Shown piece after piece: positions 47,383 to 58,980 of a DNA stretch of 64,000 nucleotides. Positions within the stretch are counted from its first letter, which is position 1; the number at the start of each line of letters is the position of its first letter. The position numbers and the translations under genes were made by a program. The notes below the pieces were generated by a model that saw only the letters and a list, made by a program, of their open reading frames with translations, had not been told where the DNA came from and ran no database searches. The stretch lies in assembly GCA_010015655.1 (NCBI GenBank), contig ML976676.1, positions 8,987 to 72,986 of the forward strand. Reading direction: 5' to 3'. Source of the stretch: Bimuria novae-zelandiae CBS 107.79 (Eukaryota > Ascomycota > Dothideomycetes > Pleosporales > Didymosphaeriaceae).

Positions 47383-47606
47383 TGTCCGATTATATGGCCT
47401 CTATCTGTTGTGGATATGAGGCTGGAGCACTCTCTCTTTTGTACTATTCTAAATAGGGCTAGCGCTGCAGCGGCACTTATTTGGAGCCTCGCACACATCT
47501 GCATTCCAGACACAGACAGAACACGAACATCATCAATAAATCATCACAACCATCAATTCTCATCATTGCATTATCTCAAAGTGACAGAACACTATCAAAT
47601 CTGACA
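47383..47606 (+). mobile_element. Solo LTR 4 (224 bp), nearly free of RIP, inside the DUF3435 gene
   Basis: Begins TGTCCGATTATATGG and ends CAAATCTGACA, with the perfect duplication GGTAT at 47378-47382 and 47607-47611. Same family as solo LTR 3, in the opposite orientation and without its internal duplication. Ordinary base composition. Confidence 0.9.
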
Positions 47607-48383
47607 GGTATCTCTTTTTAGTCGTAACTAGTTTCGTTTGTAGCATAAGCGCTAGATCTTTAATATATATACAGGCCTTATCTTAACTTATCTTTATAAG
47701 GCCATGCTTCTTTGCTAGCTTTCTTAGTACCTGCCCTTCACGTTAGACGTCGCAGGTACGCGAGTGACGCTGGAACTCTATAGCGGAGCCTCTATACCTT
47801 GTGCATGCTCTGGTTCATCTTCCTATCTAGCTTTACACTAGTGGCTCTTTTATACACTAGGCGGAAGACCCCTAAGGAGCTAGTGTGCTTAGTCCCTTAA
47901 TATCTCCTTCCTCCTTTCCCTTAGCGCTAACTTAGTAGCTAGTTAAAAAATATATAGAGAGTGCTAACAGATACGGTTAAGTAGTTAAGGTTCTAGACTT
48001 TCTTAAGGTACGTCTAGCACCTATACTCTATTAGTCCTATGTATTCTTGCGCAGGCAAGAAGGGAACGAGAGACTTACTAACGCTTCTAACCTTCTATAT
48101 AATTAATTAGGCGAGTACTATTATCCTTATAGTCCTCTTTCGTATAGTCTTGTTTGTCGAAGGTCTCTAGCTGCTAGAGATAGTACTCGGGCGGATAATC
48201 CTCGTTAAGGGAGAGCCATGCTTCGTCCTCGTCGCCCTTATCCGCAGAGGCATTAACGTCTGTTAGATCCGTATTTAACGTTATATTATTGTCTACATTA
48301 GAATTAGGCCCAGTATAATTACTCTTGTTAAAGGAACTTTTAGATTTAGAGGAGGAACCTTTAATAGGAGAGCGTCGTCGCAT
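47607..48383 (-). pseudogene. DUF3435 gene, piece 1 of 4: N-terminus
   Basis: ATG at 48383-48381 on the minus strand starts MRRRSPIKGSSSKSKSSFNK, an acidic/Ser-rich leader. The typical DUF3435 N-terminal block follows: DYPPEYYL, a stop in place of Gln, then LETFDKQDYTKEDYKDNSTR. Further on, frames with many TAG codons still show KVYR, NQSMHKV, KKHGL and a region ending VTTKKR at the solo LTR, where piece 2 continues. The four pieces, with insertions and one copy of each target duplication removed, give about 2.4 kb, close to 800 codons, a plausible full-length gene. Stops are RIP-type throughout. Upstream sequence to 48800 has ordinary composition. Confidence 0.85.
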
Positions 48384-48839
48384 ATCGCCGTAGTCTATGA
48401 CAAGGTAGGGCGTCTAAAGGCAAGGCGTTCGAGGTAAAGTGCGGGGAAAGAGGGGTACTAGAGGATTCTAGCTTGAACGAATGCTGCTAAGAATGGGGGA
48501 GAAGAGGCAGTTGTCCTTGTTTGGGGCTCCAGTGGATGGAAGACGAGCGGAAAGGCCCTTAAGTAGCCCGCCAGTCGTGTGGCCTCCATTTTGGTTAGCA
48601 TCATGGGTGGTGACAAGGTCGCAGGCGGTGCCGCCGCGTTGCTCTTGCACAGAGAACTAGAAACCGGGCCCTCGTCGGGGCATTATGAGGAAACGCTAGC
48701 CAATATGGGAAAGCTGAAGAGGCACGTGCGCACTGCCCCTGTAAGCTTACTAGAGGGGATTTGCGGCAAATCTGCCTCTAGAAACGGCATTACGAACCGC
48801 TAGAAATGGCAGCTAAATTGCCGTTAGATTGTTTAAGAT
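48384..48839. other. Upstream flank of the DUF3435 gene
   Basis: About 450 bp of ordinary composition between the N-terminus of the DUF3435 gene and the AT-rich hAT element. It would hold the promoter of the DUF3435 gene. A 74-codon frame (48579-48803, plus) has no recognisable features. No TATA-like motif or inverted repeat could be assigned with confidence. Confidence 0.4.
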
Positions 48840-50985
48840 AGTATTAATTAAAAGAAGCTATCTTAGTACTAAGTACTATAGTATACTCTTATTAATAAAA
48901 AGCGCTAGATTTTTAATATAACTATTACGTCGCGTTAAAGTAAAGTCTTATATAAATTATAACTAATAAGCCTAAGCGTACCTTCTTTATATACCGCTTC
49001 TACTACTATAACGCGCTAATAAGTAGCATAATTAAGGTAATAAATACTATAAGCTCTATAGTAAAGTACCTAGATTATTAAAGACGTAGTAATAGCCTAA
49101 CTACGTGCAAGAAATAGCTACTATAGCTACTGAATAATTAGTTAACTATTTTTAATATAATAACAAAGGGCGTATCTATTATATAAGCTATAGTTAATAA
49201 GTTAAGTAATTTTAATATTTAAAGTTTTTAGCTCGCCACTACATAATAGCTTATTAAAAATAACTATTTACTTCGTAAATTTAAAACTAAAAACTTTTAG
49301 CGTATGCTATAGTTCGCTAATCTTATAATAGTTTAAGTGCTATAGATAAGCTATAATAATATATTATTATTTTTATTATAGCTTTATAACTACTTTATTT
49401 TTATTATTAAAGTAAAATTAGCGACTACGAGTAGTAAGATATATATTAATTTTAATAATTAAACCATAAAAAGGGATAAGCGCGGCTTTTTTAGTATTAT
49501 TACTTATTACGTTAATACTATAGATAGAATTTAAGACCTACTTATTACGCTACTATAGCTTATTAGCGTTTATAGTAGTAAGGGAATAAGTAAATATATT
49601 AATAAAGCGCTATAGTCGTTTAATATAATAGTAGAAAAACTAAGTTACTTTATATTAAATAACGCTGCAAGTAATAACATAGTAGTAAAATACTTAGGTA
49701 AATAGTATAAATTTACTATTACTTAACGCTACCTTCGTTATAATTACTATACTATTAACCTTACTAGCTAAACTATTATATTTAGTAAGGATAAAGACGC
49801 CTATAATAATAACTGAAAATATAAAATGAATAAGGAGAAGTTTATAAATAAGTAATAATAATTAGGGCCTTTAAGAGTGTTTTTAAATATTATTAACTTT
49901 ATTAGTACGCTAAAATAGTACTTTAGTTTTTTACTTACTAGCATCTAGCGTTAGCTAAAAACTCTATAAATAAAACTTTATTATTAGTTATTATTATGGC
50001 GTGCGTTACACGCTAAAATAGCTATTATATTACTTTTAAGTATAGGCTTATCTTTTAACACCTTATTACTAACTACGCTAAATACTATATCTTATAAATT
50101 AAAGTACTTAATTAAATAATCAGTAAGCCACTAGCTACCTTAGCGTGGATATAATTAATTAGTCTATAAGTAGTAGACTAGGTAGTTATTACTATTATAA
50201 TTATTTATAAAGTGCCTATTAAAGCTAATACTAATAATATTTTTTTATAGTTAAAGTATTTATAGTTACCTTTAACGCTAATAATAGCGTTAATAACGTT
50301 TATAACTTTAGTAATTATAGCTCCTATAGCTACTATAAGATATTTATAACTTAGTTAATAAGCGGGTCTTTAGCGGGCATAGCTAGCTAGCTAGCTATTT
50401 ATAATAGTAATAATTAAGGTAATAGTAGTATAATTAGCTACGTTTGAGATAGCTTTATTAGTTAACTAGTAGTACTAATTAGTAGTAAATTACTTTTAAT
50501 AACTTAGTAGATGCGTACTTTCTAACGCTTATCGCGACCTTTACTTTTATTTATTACTTTTATAGTACTATTAGCGCGTATTTAGCGTATGTATTACTAT
50601 TAATAGCGCGTTTAAGAGGTATCTCGGACTATTAGCAAGCCTATAAGGTAAGTAAAGGTAGTAAAAAGTACGCGATAGGTTAACTATAATAGCTAAAATA
50701 CTAATAAAATTACGCTAATAAATAGGTAATAATAATAAAATAACGCGTTAAGTACGCAATAAGATAGCTAAAAGACCTAAATATAATACTAATAGTAAGT
50801 TATAGTTAATTAATAACTTTAAATAAATAGACTTTTATAGTAATACCTGCTTACTTCTATAGCTAAATAATACTACTAAATCTATTAAATCTCTTAGTTA
50901 AATCTTTATTTTAGACTTAATTTCCGCCTTAATTTATACGGCAAAGACTTGATTTACTTGATTTGACAAATCGGCCGTTCGAAGA
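48840..50985 (+). mobile_element. hAT-type DNA transposon, heavily RIP-mutated
   Basis: The broken plus-strand frame contains a hAT transposase core. Near 49420-49720 it reads KLATTSSKIYINF, then KRDKRGFFSIITYYVN and NIIVEKLSYF followed by LNNAASNNIVVKYLGK, which corresponds to the VMDNASNND motif with Asp read as Asn. YNYYTINLTS matches the RCxxHxINL motif with Cys/His changed. The right-hand region (50880-50985) has the TTGATTTACTTGATTTGAC-type repeats common at fungal hAT ends. An 8-bp target duplication could not be recognised, so both ends are approximate. Confidence 0.75.
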
Positions 50986-51005
50986 TCGAGATTTGGAAGT
51001 ATATT

Positions 51006-51157
51006 TATTAGAGTGGAGTAAGATATCACATGATATCTTCAACCTAATGTAGATTAGTTGCTGACTACGACTCTACTACTTAAGCAGTTTCTCCGTTTAG
51101 CCTGTTATAATTAACTTAGTTTTTTATTCCTACTTACTACTTATCTTATCCCTTATA
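51006..51157 (+). repeat. Copia-2 5' LTR
   Basis: 152 bp. It shares with the 3' copy the imperfect palindrome GATATCACATGATATC near the start and the sequence AGCAGTTTCTCCGTTTAGCC. Confidence 0.92.
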
Positions 51158-54100
51158 GTTATAAGCCTAGAATACGCTTAATTTAACTATAGTTTATACT
51201 TTACTTACTTACTTACTACACGCGCTTTCCACGACAGAGATTAACTTAATAAGCTCTAGTTTGCTATAATAAGTAATAAAGAGGACAAGCTAATTATTAA
51301 GGAGATAATTATCCTTAATAAGCGAAGCGACTAGTTAAAGTAGATTTTTTTACAAAAAAGGACTGCTAAGGCATATAAGATCTAAGACTATTATAACTTA
51401 GATTTAATAGTAGATACTGTTAAGAAAATTTATAATAAGAAACCTAAGGAGAGGCTACTACGCTTATTTAAAAAGGATAACACACCTAACGAAGATTTAA
51501 GCATTATCTAAGGCAACGATAATATTAAACTAGACAAACTTACAAGAACTAAACAAGAGGACTACACCTTCTAGTATAGGTTTTACGCAACAAAGCTAGT
51601 AGCATGGTAAAAAAAGGAGAACGCTCTTAACAACCTAATATAAGAGATTATAAGGACGATTACTAGTAGGCATATCCTAGTTATTAAGGATGCTAAAACA
51701 CCGTATAAATAACTTACTTAACTTAAGAAGATATTCTGCATGTTAGTAGCAAAATAGAAGTATAAGTTACTTAAGTAATACGACAAGATTAAGAAAGTTC
51801 TATAATAGCAAAAGATAGATACTTAGTATAAGAGCTATATTACTATTCTTCGCGATATAATTAAACTAAAACTACCTAAGGTCTAAGACTATTAAGTACA
51901 ATAGGACTTTCTTTAAGTAATTAAGGGAATTAATAAGTCCTTTATTACACACGAAATTTAGGAGATTACGCGAGCTAAGATAAATAAAACCTTATATATA
52001 AATCCTGTTAAACTAATAAAGAACTATTAATAGTTCTAATGTACCTTAAACCCTATAGCGTTAGCACTTAGAATATACGCTATTTTAAGACGCCCTAGTC
52101 TAAACACTAATAGTAGTAACACCTAGAAACGTATAGTCACTTGCATCTGCAGAGAATAGTAATTATTTAGATAGTGCTCCTACGTAGTGCCTTCTCTCCG
52201 ACCCGCTGGATAGAGGCCCGACCCAGCTGTTTTAGCCAAGTTTGACAGAGTGAGGAAACTAGGTAGAGGCAACCCCCTAAGCGCAGCTCTGCTTAGAGCT
52301 AAGAAGAGAGCAAGCAAAAAGGCGAATACTATAAATAAAAATAATACGAATAAGAATAACTTTTCTATAGATACTAGTTATCCTCTATTAAATGCTTAAA
52401 ACTTAACAGGAGCGGTTATGCACTAGTAAGATAGTTAGAACGTAGCTTAAGTTATTACTCTACTTAGTATAGCTACTATTTAATAGCCTCCACCGCTATT
52501 AATTAACAAGTGGATACTAGATCCTGGCTCCAATCTACATGTCACAAACCACCAGCCGAAGACCTAGGAGAAGATCCAAGATAGACACCTAGACGACATC
52601 CTACTAGCTGGCACACAGGCCCTACAGATACATAAGTGGGGAAACGTTAAGCTGTTTATTAATACTCTAACTAATAAACGTTAAGTAACTATAATATAGG
52701 TAGCACTTATTCCTATATTTTTTATATTAGTAGTATTACTATCACGCTGTTAATTAGTTAGTATTAAGTTTAACTTAGGACGTAGCTGTCTCTACCTAAG
52801 GAGCACTCTAATAGACATATTCTATATACTTAATAAGCAGAGTGGCTATTAAGTAATAAACTCTAATAAGGTAACACGCCTAAACGTATTAGAGTTATAT
52901 ATATTTACAATTTAATTAAAGTTAGCTAAGCTAAGCTATATAGAGCGCAAGCCTCGATAAGTCACCCCTATAGAAGCTTATTAGATACTAGCTTATGCAG
53001 GACGACGCGCGATTAAACACCTAGAGTAGGTAGTAGATAGTATTAAGCTTATTACTAGCCCCTAGACCCTACAATAGAAGGAATATAAGAATTATATTAA
53101 CTTAAAGCTCTCTAAAATTATTAGTTAACCCCCTTAACGCAAGCGTGCGACACGCCCCTTTAAATAAATTAGTATTAACCTTATATAACTATAAAAGACT
53201 AGCGAAGCTTACTATAATAAAGATAAATAGCTCTTACACGCTGTGTGTTAATATAGCAGATACTATTTAGAGAAGACTTTTCGTAATAAGAAGAAGGAGA
53301 CTCTTACGCGCACCGTTTAACAAATACTAGCATAGATATATACCTAATTTAACGTTATTATTATATATATTTATTATAATAATAAAAAAGGCTTTACTAA
53401 TTTCTAGGATATCTTTAAAGACTAAGATATTATAGTTAAGCCTCGCGCTATTAGGGCGGAAGAGATAACTAGCCTTACTAAGAAAGCTAGTAATCATATT
53501 ATTATAATAGCTAGAATACTGCAAATTACAGCAAATCTACCTAAGACGCTAATAAACAAGCTATACTTAACAGCTATGTACATGCTTAATTAATTACTAA
53601 CAGAAGTTACTAGTTAGAAGACACCTTATAAAGTTATACGCAAGACAAAGCCATCTCTAGCGTATATAGATATTATTAAAGCAAAGGCTCTATTTCGAGA
53701 CACAAAAGTAGCTAAAGGTGATAAGCTTAAATTACGAGCGATTACTAGATAGCTAGTTAAATATAAAGGAATAAATATCTTTTGTATCTAGGTCTTAGAA
53801 AGCAATAGGGTTATTCGCACCTAAGATATTATTTTTTTATAATAATAATAATACTCTCCGCTAGAACCTTAGCTTTTAACTAAGGAGGAACAACGTGTGG
53901 TTACTATTTTTAATATTAATTTATTAGATAAAGAGAAGGACCCTGTTATTAAGTAGATCTATTATAATATAACACTTTGTTAACTAACAGTTGAGGATAA
54001 TGCTAAAGATGAAGAAGAGGATACTAGGCTAAATAGTACTAAAGAGCAGATTTATTAAGAGGCCTATAGAGGATTACCTATACCTAGAGAGACACTAGTA

Positions 54101-54639
54101 CCTAGCACTTATAATCGTTCCTAACTAAAAGGCTAGAAAGAGATTGCTCCTAGAGATACTGCGCTAAACCGCCGCGAGAATAATGCACTAGGACGGACAA
54201 ACCCTAATATTACTACAGATAACATTATTCTAGGGTCCCGTCGTTGGGGAGGTAATAGAGGAAATAATACGCCTAGGGGCAACTTTAGTACGCACGCGTC
54301 TCTATATTAGTAAACGTTTACTATAGCTATTATGTAACTACCCCTAAATAAAAAATAAAAGGTTTACCGTGATTATTTACTACCGCTACTAAAGAACTAG
54401 ACTAAGATTAAATCCTGCCCTAATGCTAATAAGTAGCTTGCTGCTATAGATAAGGAGACTAAGAAGTAGCTTTATAAAAGAGTATTTAAGAGAGTAAAAA
54501 ATAATATAAAGGATTACCTAGATACTAAGACTCTACTACTAATATAGATCTTTACGTATAAGTTTAATGCTAATAGCTACTTAACTAGCTATAAGGCTTA
54601 ACTAGTCGTAAGGGGAGATCTGCAAACGACTTAGGATAA

Positions 54640-54890
54640 TACCTACGCAGCTACCCTCGCAGCTCGAACGCTCCGCTTTCTCATCGCTATCATGTGCGCT
54701 TTCGGGCTACTTGCCTACCAGTACGATGTCAAGAATGCTTTTCTCAACGCGTATCTTGCCCGACTCTGTTACGTCTGGACCCCGGATGGGTTCCGAGACA
54801 GGCTAGGCAACATGATGCGACTGTGTCGAGCACTGTATGGGCTCAAGGATGCTCTAGCGCTGCGGCATAAACACCTGAAGAAGACACTAG
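54640..54890 (+). other. RIP-free island in the Copia-2 reverse transcriptase
   Basis: About 250 bp of normal, even GC-rich composition with no RIP-type stops, flanked on both sides by coding sequence of the same gene that is dense in TAG and TAA. No target duplication or terminal repeat marks its edges, and it is collinear with the RT reading frame, so it is not an insertion. Confidence 0.85.
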
Positions 54891-56358
54891 TTAATATAGG
54901 CTTTACGCAAGTAAAGGGTATCCCTTGCCTATTTACTAATAGCAAGCTAATACTATTTTACTACGTAGATAATATCGTCGTCCTTTTCCGTAAAGGCGAT
55001 AAGCAATATTATTAATAGTTTAAACACGAGTTTATAAAATAATACAAGATATAGAGCTTAGGAGAACTACGCTAGTTCCTAAGGATACGCATTATTAGAG
55101 ACTATATAAAAGGTAAGGTCTAGATAATCTAAGACTCTTATATTACAAAAGTCTACTATAATTATAATTTACTTTAGGGTAACTAACACCCTAAGGTCCC
55201 TTTGCGCGAGTCTTATCTCCCCTTAAGTATAAATAAACCTAATAAAGAGCGTACCCGTCTATATTAGATCCTAGTTAGATATCTAGGTTTTATCTTATAC
55301 TTTACCTAACCTAATATAGTAAAGACGCACTTAATACTTGCCCGCCATCTATATAATCTAAGCTAAAAGCACCTTACTACTATTAAGTCTATATAGTAGT
55401 ACCTATATAACTTTTAATTCTAGGTAATTAGAGCAACAACGGCATACTCTAAAAACACTAACTACATATATTAAATTAATAATAGGGAAGTAAAGGAGTT
55501 ATTATTCTTTAGTGCCTCTAATACTACGTTTACTAATAATCCTAATACCGCCTAAAGCTCTTTTACCTATATATTTAAGCTCTATAGAATAGTTATTAAT
55601 TAGAAGGCAAAAATAATAAGATCTATAGCTAAATTAACTACTAAGGCTAAACTATTCGCCCTATCTACTACTAGCACTAAGTTATCCTAGTAAATAAATA
55701 TATTTAAAGCTATTAGGCTTAATCTAGAGGTTCGACCTATATTATACTATAATAACTAGCAAACAGTCTCCATCGCTAACAAGGATAAAGAAAAGCTTAA
55801 CATAAAGCTAAGACATATTAAAGTATATTAGATATAGATCCGCAAGCAAGTTAAAGCTAGGAATATTAATATTACTTAAATAAGAACTACTAATATGCCT
55901 GCTAATAGATTAATAAAAGCTCTCTCTAATAATAGCAAGCACAAGCGATTCTTAAAGTAACTAGGAATAACTAATATACGCCACAAGTTATTAGTGTAAA
56001 AGATAAGTTTGTTACGTCTATTATTACATAATAGAGTACTACCTAGGGAGGTGTAATGAGGTAAGCGCCCCGCTTACTAAGCCAATACTATGTGACTTCC
56101 TCACCTGCACCAAAAGGTACGCACGAGAATACTTAAGCCAAGTATTACTCGTAGAGTATAATATATATAGGATATGCTAGGGTCAGCCACTAGCGCTAGT
56201 GTTTGATCCTAGCCTAGCCGGAACCTCTATAAGCGAGAGAAGGCCACGTGTTCGACCGTGCCTACCTCGTTACAGGAGGTGCCTTAGAGGCCCTCTATCC
56301 ACTCATTTTGTATTACTCTACTTAATAGCACTCCGCTAGCTTTATGCTATAGGAGGTA

Positions 56359-56664
56359 TATTAGAGTAGAGTAAGATATTACATAATATCTTTAACCTAA
56401 TATAGACTAGTTACTAACTACGACTCTACTACTGTAAGCAGGTGGGTGGTATGTATAAAGGTAGTGTATTGTGTGTGTTCTGTGTGTGTGTGTACATGGA
56501 GTGATCAGAGGCTCGTTTATAGTGATCGAGCTGACTCATGAGACTAGTGTCGTCATGTGACATAGCCCTAGGCTGCTTACAACTACTTAAGCAGTTTCTC
56601 CGTTCAGCCTGTTACAATTAACTCAGTCTCTCATTCCTACTTGCTACCCATCTTATCCCTTACA
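56359..56664 (+). repeat. Copia-2 3' LTR with inserted solo LTR
   Basis: Same LTR as 51006-51157, split after GACTCTACTAC by solo LTR 5. The part after the insertion is much less RIP-mutated than the part before it. Confidence 0.92.
56433..56581. mobile_element. Solo LTR 5 (149 bp), free of RIP, inside the Copia-2 3' LTR
   Basis: Begins TGTAAGCAGGTGGGTGG and ends AGGCTGCTTACA, so the outer 9 bp are perfect inverted repeats. Perfect duplication ACTAC at 56428-56432 and 56582-56586. It contains a (GT)n run near 56480-56495. The clean copy of the same site in the 5' LTR confirms the insertion. Confidence 0.92.
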
Positions 56665-56669
56665 ATATT

Positions 56670-57249
56670 TGATTATTGACAGTTGTGACCACGAGCACAG
56701 CCCCCACCTGTGCGAGCTCGTAGGCGTCAGGTACGGTAGCCCAGCTGACCCAAATTGATTGGGGGTTCAAATATCTATTTCGTATTCAGCTACATCAACT
56801 AATGGCTGTCCTGATTGTGCCACACCCGAGGAGGGTGCATATGGTTGCCTGTCAGCCGCGTCCCCAAGACAGTATTGAAAAGCCTACCAGCTTCCCTGGC
56901 TTGATGTTCTCCTTCGGACTGAATACTTACATTTTTAGAGCATGAACGACTCACAGCTAAAATATTTCCTGACGCCGCTCGGACAAGGTTCATCATGGGG
57001 AGCAAAGTGTGTAACCTTAAATGATATTCTACTTATGAGGAGCAGAAGGTTAGCCTTTTGCTCCGCGACAAAGTGCGTACGTCGGCTCCTCGAGGCCGAG
57101 AATCTCAAAGACACAGCCGAAGGTCTGGTAGCCCAAAATGGCCGAAAGCCTGTAAAGCTCGTGAAAAACGTGTGGGATGCATGGGGTATTGATATGCAGA
57201 CCTGCCACGCTTACTGCGACAGGTAGAACTTCCCTATGGCATTGTTATC
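56670..57249. other. Host-like DNA island, no gene recognised
   Basis: Ordinary composition between Copia-2 and a pogo remnant. A 94-codon plus-strand frame (56942-57226) has no motif that I recognise and no clear partner exon. It could be an exon of a displaced gene or noncoding flank. Confidence 0.35.
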
Positions 57250-58978
57250 ATCTTCCTAGAGCCCTTTAGCTACTACTACTACCTAACATAGGGTCCTACG
57301 CAACACTTTTCGCGGCTACTTTAATAGTGCTTAACCCTATTAGTATGCTTATAATAGTAAATAATAGCTTATAACTATTTAAGAAGAGCTTCTAAAGAAA
57401 TAGATTCTCTAATAAGAGGCTTTTAGTTATACGCTAACGCACGCGCAAGTATAGGCTATCGTAATTATTATTCTTAAGTAATAAGGTAACTATAAGAACC
57501 TAGGGAAGAAGTGGACTAGTTATATTATATAACGCTACCTAGCTATTAAGTTAAAATTAGGTTGCTAGACTAGCTAGGAACGCGTAAATAAGGCTACTCT
57601 AGAAAATATTAGGCACTTGTTTAACCTATACAAAATGGTAAGCTAGATTCCCCCCCGGCGCAGGTATAATGCCGACGAGGGCGGTATTATAGAGGGCTAG
57701 GGCATTAATAGGCTTATTATAGGCTCCTCACAGGAGAGCCCGAACGCTATACTAGTTAAGATAATAAATATCTACACTTAGACCTCTATAGTAGAGTGTA
57801 TCTCTGCGCTTGGCGTCGCTCTAGACCCCCTTATTATCTTTAAGGCTAAGAGCATCCAGGAGCAGTGGTTTAAGAAGAAGTTTTTAGCTTAGAACCTAGG
57901 CTAGCATGTTACCTTTTCGCAAAATAGATAGACAAGTAATAACATTGCTGTTAAGTGGCTAGAAAAGGTGTTTTTACTACAGACTAAGCCTAATAATTCC
58001 TCTAAGGCACGGTTACTTATCGTTAATAGCTATAGTAGTTATACTTTAGACAAATTTATAACTATATATTACTTAAATAATATTTACTTACTCTTTTTCC
58101 TTGCTTATACTTTATATCTACTCTAGCCTTTAGATTTAGGCTATTTCTTAAGTCTGAAGGCGGCGTATCGGCGCTTTATCGGCGAATATATAGCTTAGAC
58201 AGATAAAATAAAGCTTAGGAAGGCTAAGTTTCTTGAATTTTATGTAAAAGTACATAAAATTAGCCTTCGAGAGCAGTGCATCTGATCTAGGTAGAAGGTA
58301 ACAGGCTTATACCCTAAGAGCGTAAGGAAGCCCTTAGGTTCTCGCTGGGTAGTAGTGCGCGAACGGCCGTCAACACCACCCCCTTCTACTATAAATATTA
58401 GGACGCCAAAACGCGGCAGCAATGTTATAAAGCTATTTTCTAGAAAGAACTTCTTACTAACTACACGATAATACGTTCGGCTTACTACTATAGCGTTTAA
58501 CTATACCTTAATAATAATTATTATATAAGACTATAAGATTGCTTCTTTGCGTAAGCAGGTGGAGCAAGCTAACCTGCTAAAACACTATAAAGTTATAACT
58601 AATCTAAATAATTTTTTCGTAAGTCTTATAGAAGTTCTCTTTTAAACTAATTAAGAGCCTACTTAACGTATTCGCAAGGTGAGAAGCGTAGAGTAAGGGG
58701 TTATTATTTTAGAGGAAAAGAGTAGCTCTAAAGAGGAAGTAGAGTAATTATTAGTATAACGTTTAGTATAGAATTAATAACTAACACGATGGTATCTTAA
58801 TCGTGATTTAAGTGTAGATAAAGAAAGCGATTAAAATCCTTTAAATACGATTTTTTTAATGCTTTTTCAAAATTATTTGATGAAGCTGTGAGCACATTCG
58901 CAACGTAGAGTGGTGGCAGCGGCGAAATTTGGCGGGGTGTCGGAAAATGGGGGGTGTCGGAAACTAGGGTGCCCGACT
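57250..58978 (+). mobile_element. Pogo/Fot1-type remnant (Pogo-5), right end in the dehydrogenase gene
   Basis: The plus strand encodes a broken pogo transposase. An HTH region lies at about 57380-57620 (KKWTSYII, LENIRHLFNLY), then a DDE_1 domain with YNADEGGIIEG (near 57670), ALGVALDPLIIFKAKSIQEQW and ARLLIVNSYSSYTLDKF (catalytic Asp read as Asn), and LYLLQPLDLGYF near 58120. The right end seems to be ...CTAGGGTGCCCGACT at 58978 before TA (58979-58980), with a repeated GGTGTCGGAAA inside it. A matching left inverted repeat was not found near 57250, so the left side may be deleted. Confidence 0.75.
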
Positions 58979-58980
58979 TA

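Larger units (their letters stand above)
51006..56664 (+). mobile_element. Copia-2: Ty1/Copia retrotransposon, RIP-mutated except for one island
   Basis: LTRs at 51006-51157 and 56359-56664 (152 bp each once a nested solo LTR is removed), starting TATTAGAGTRGAG and ending CCCTTACA in the less mutated copy; target duplication ATATT (51001-51005 and 56665-56669). The plus strand holds Gag-Pol remains. The reverse transcriptase is readable at 54640-55015 (YQYDVKNAFLNAYL, LCRALYGLKDALALRHKHLK, FYYVDNIVVLF), where the catalytic YVDD is YVDN. An RNase H tail with KLRHIKVY and NMPANRLIKALS lies at about 55790-55930. Net length is 5.5 kb. Related in type to Copia-1 but a different family, with different LTRs. 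Confidence 0.93.

Noticed and set aside
48579..48803. 74-codon plus-strand frame as a gene
   Set aside because: No motif, start context or neighbouring exon; it lies in the upstream flank of the DUF3435 gene.
54640..54890. The GC-rich RT island as a separate inserted gene or horizontally acquired segment
   Set aside because: It is in frame and collinear with the Copia-2 reverse transcriptase and lacks insertion junctions.
6099..58978. The AT-rich block as a regional centromere
   Set aside because: RIP-mutated transposon clusters can form fungal centromeres, but nothing in the sequence (CENP-A occupancy, chromosome position) can show it.
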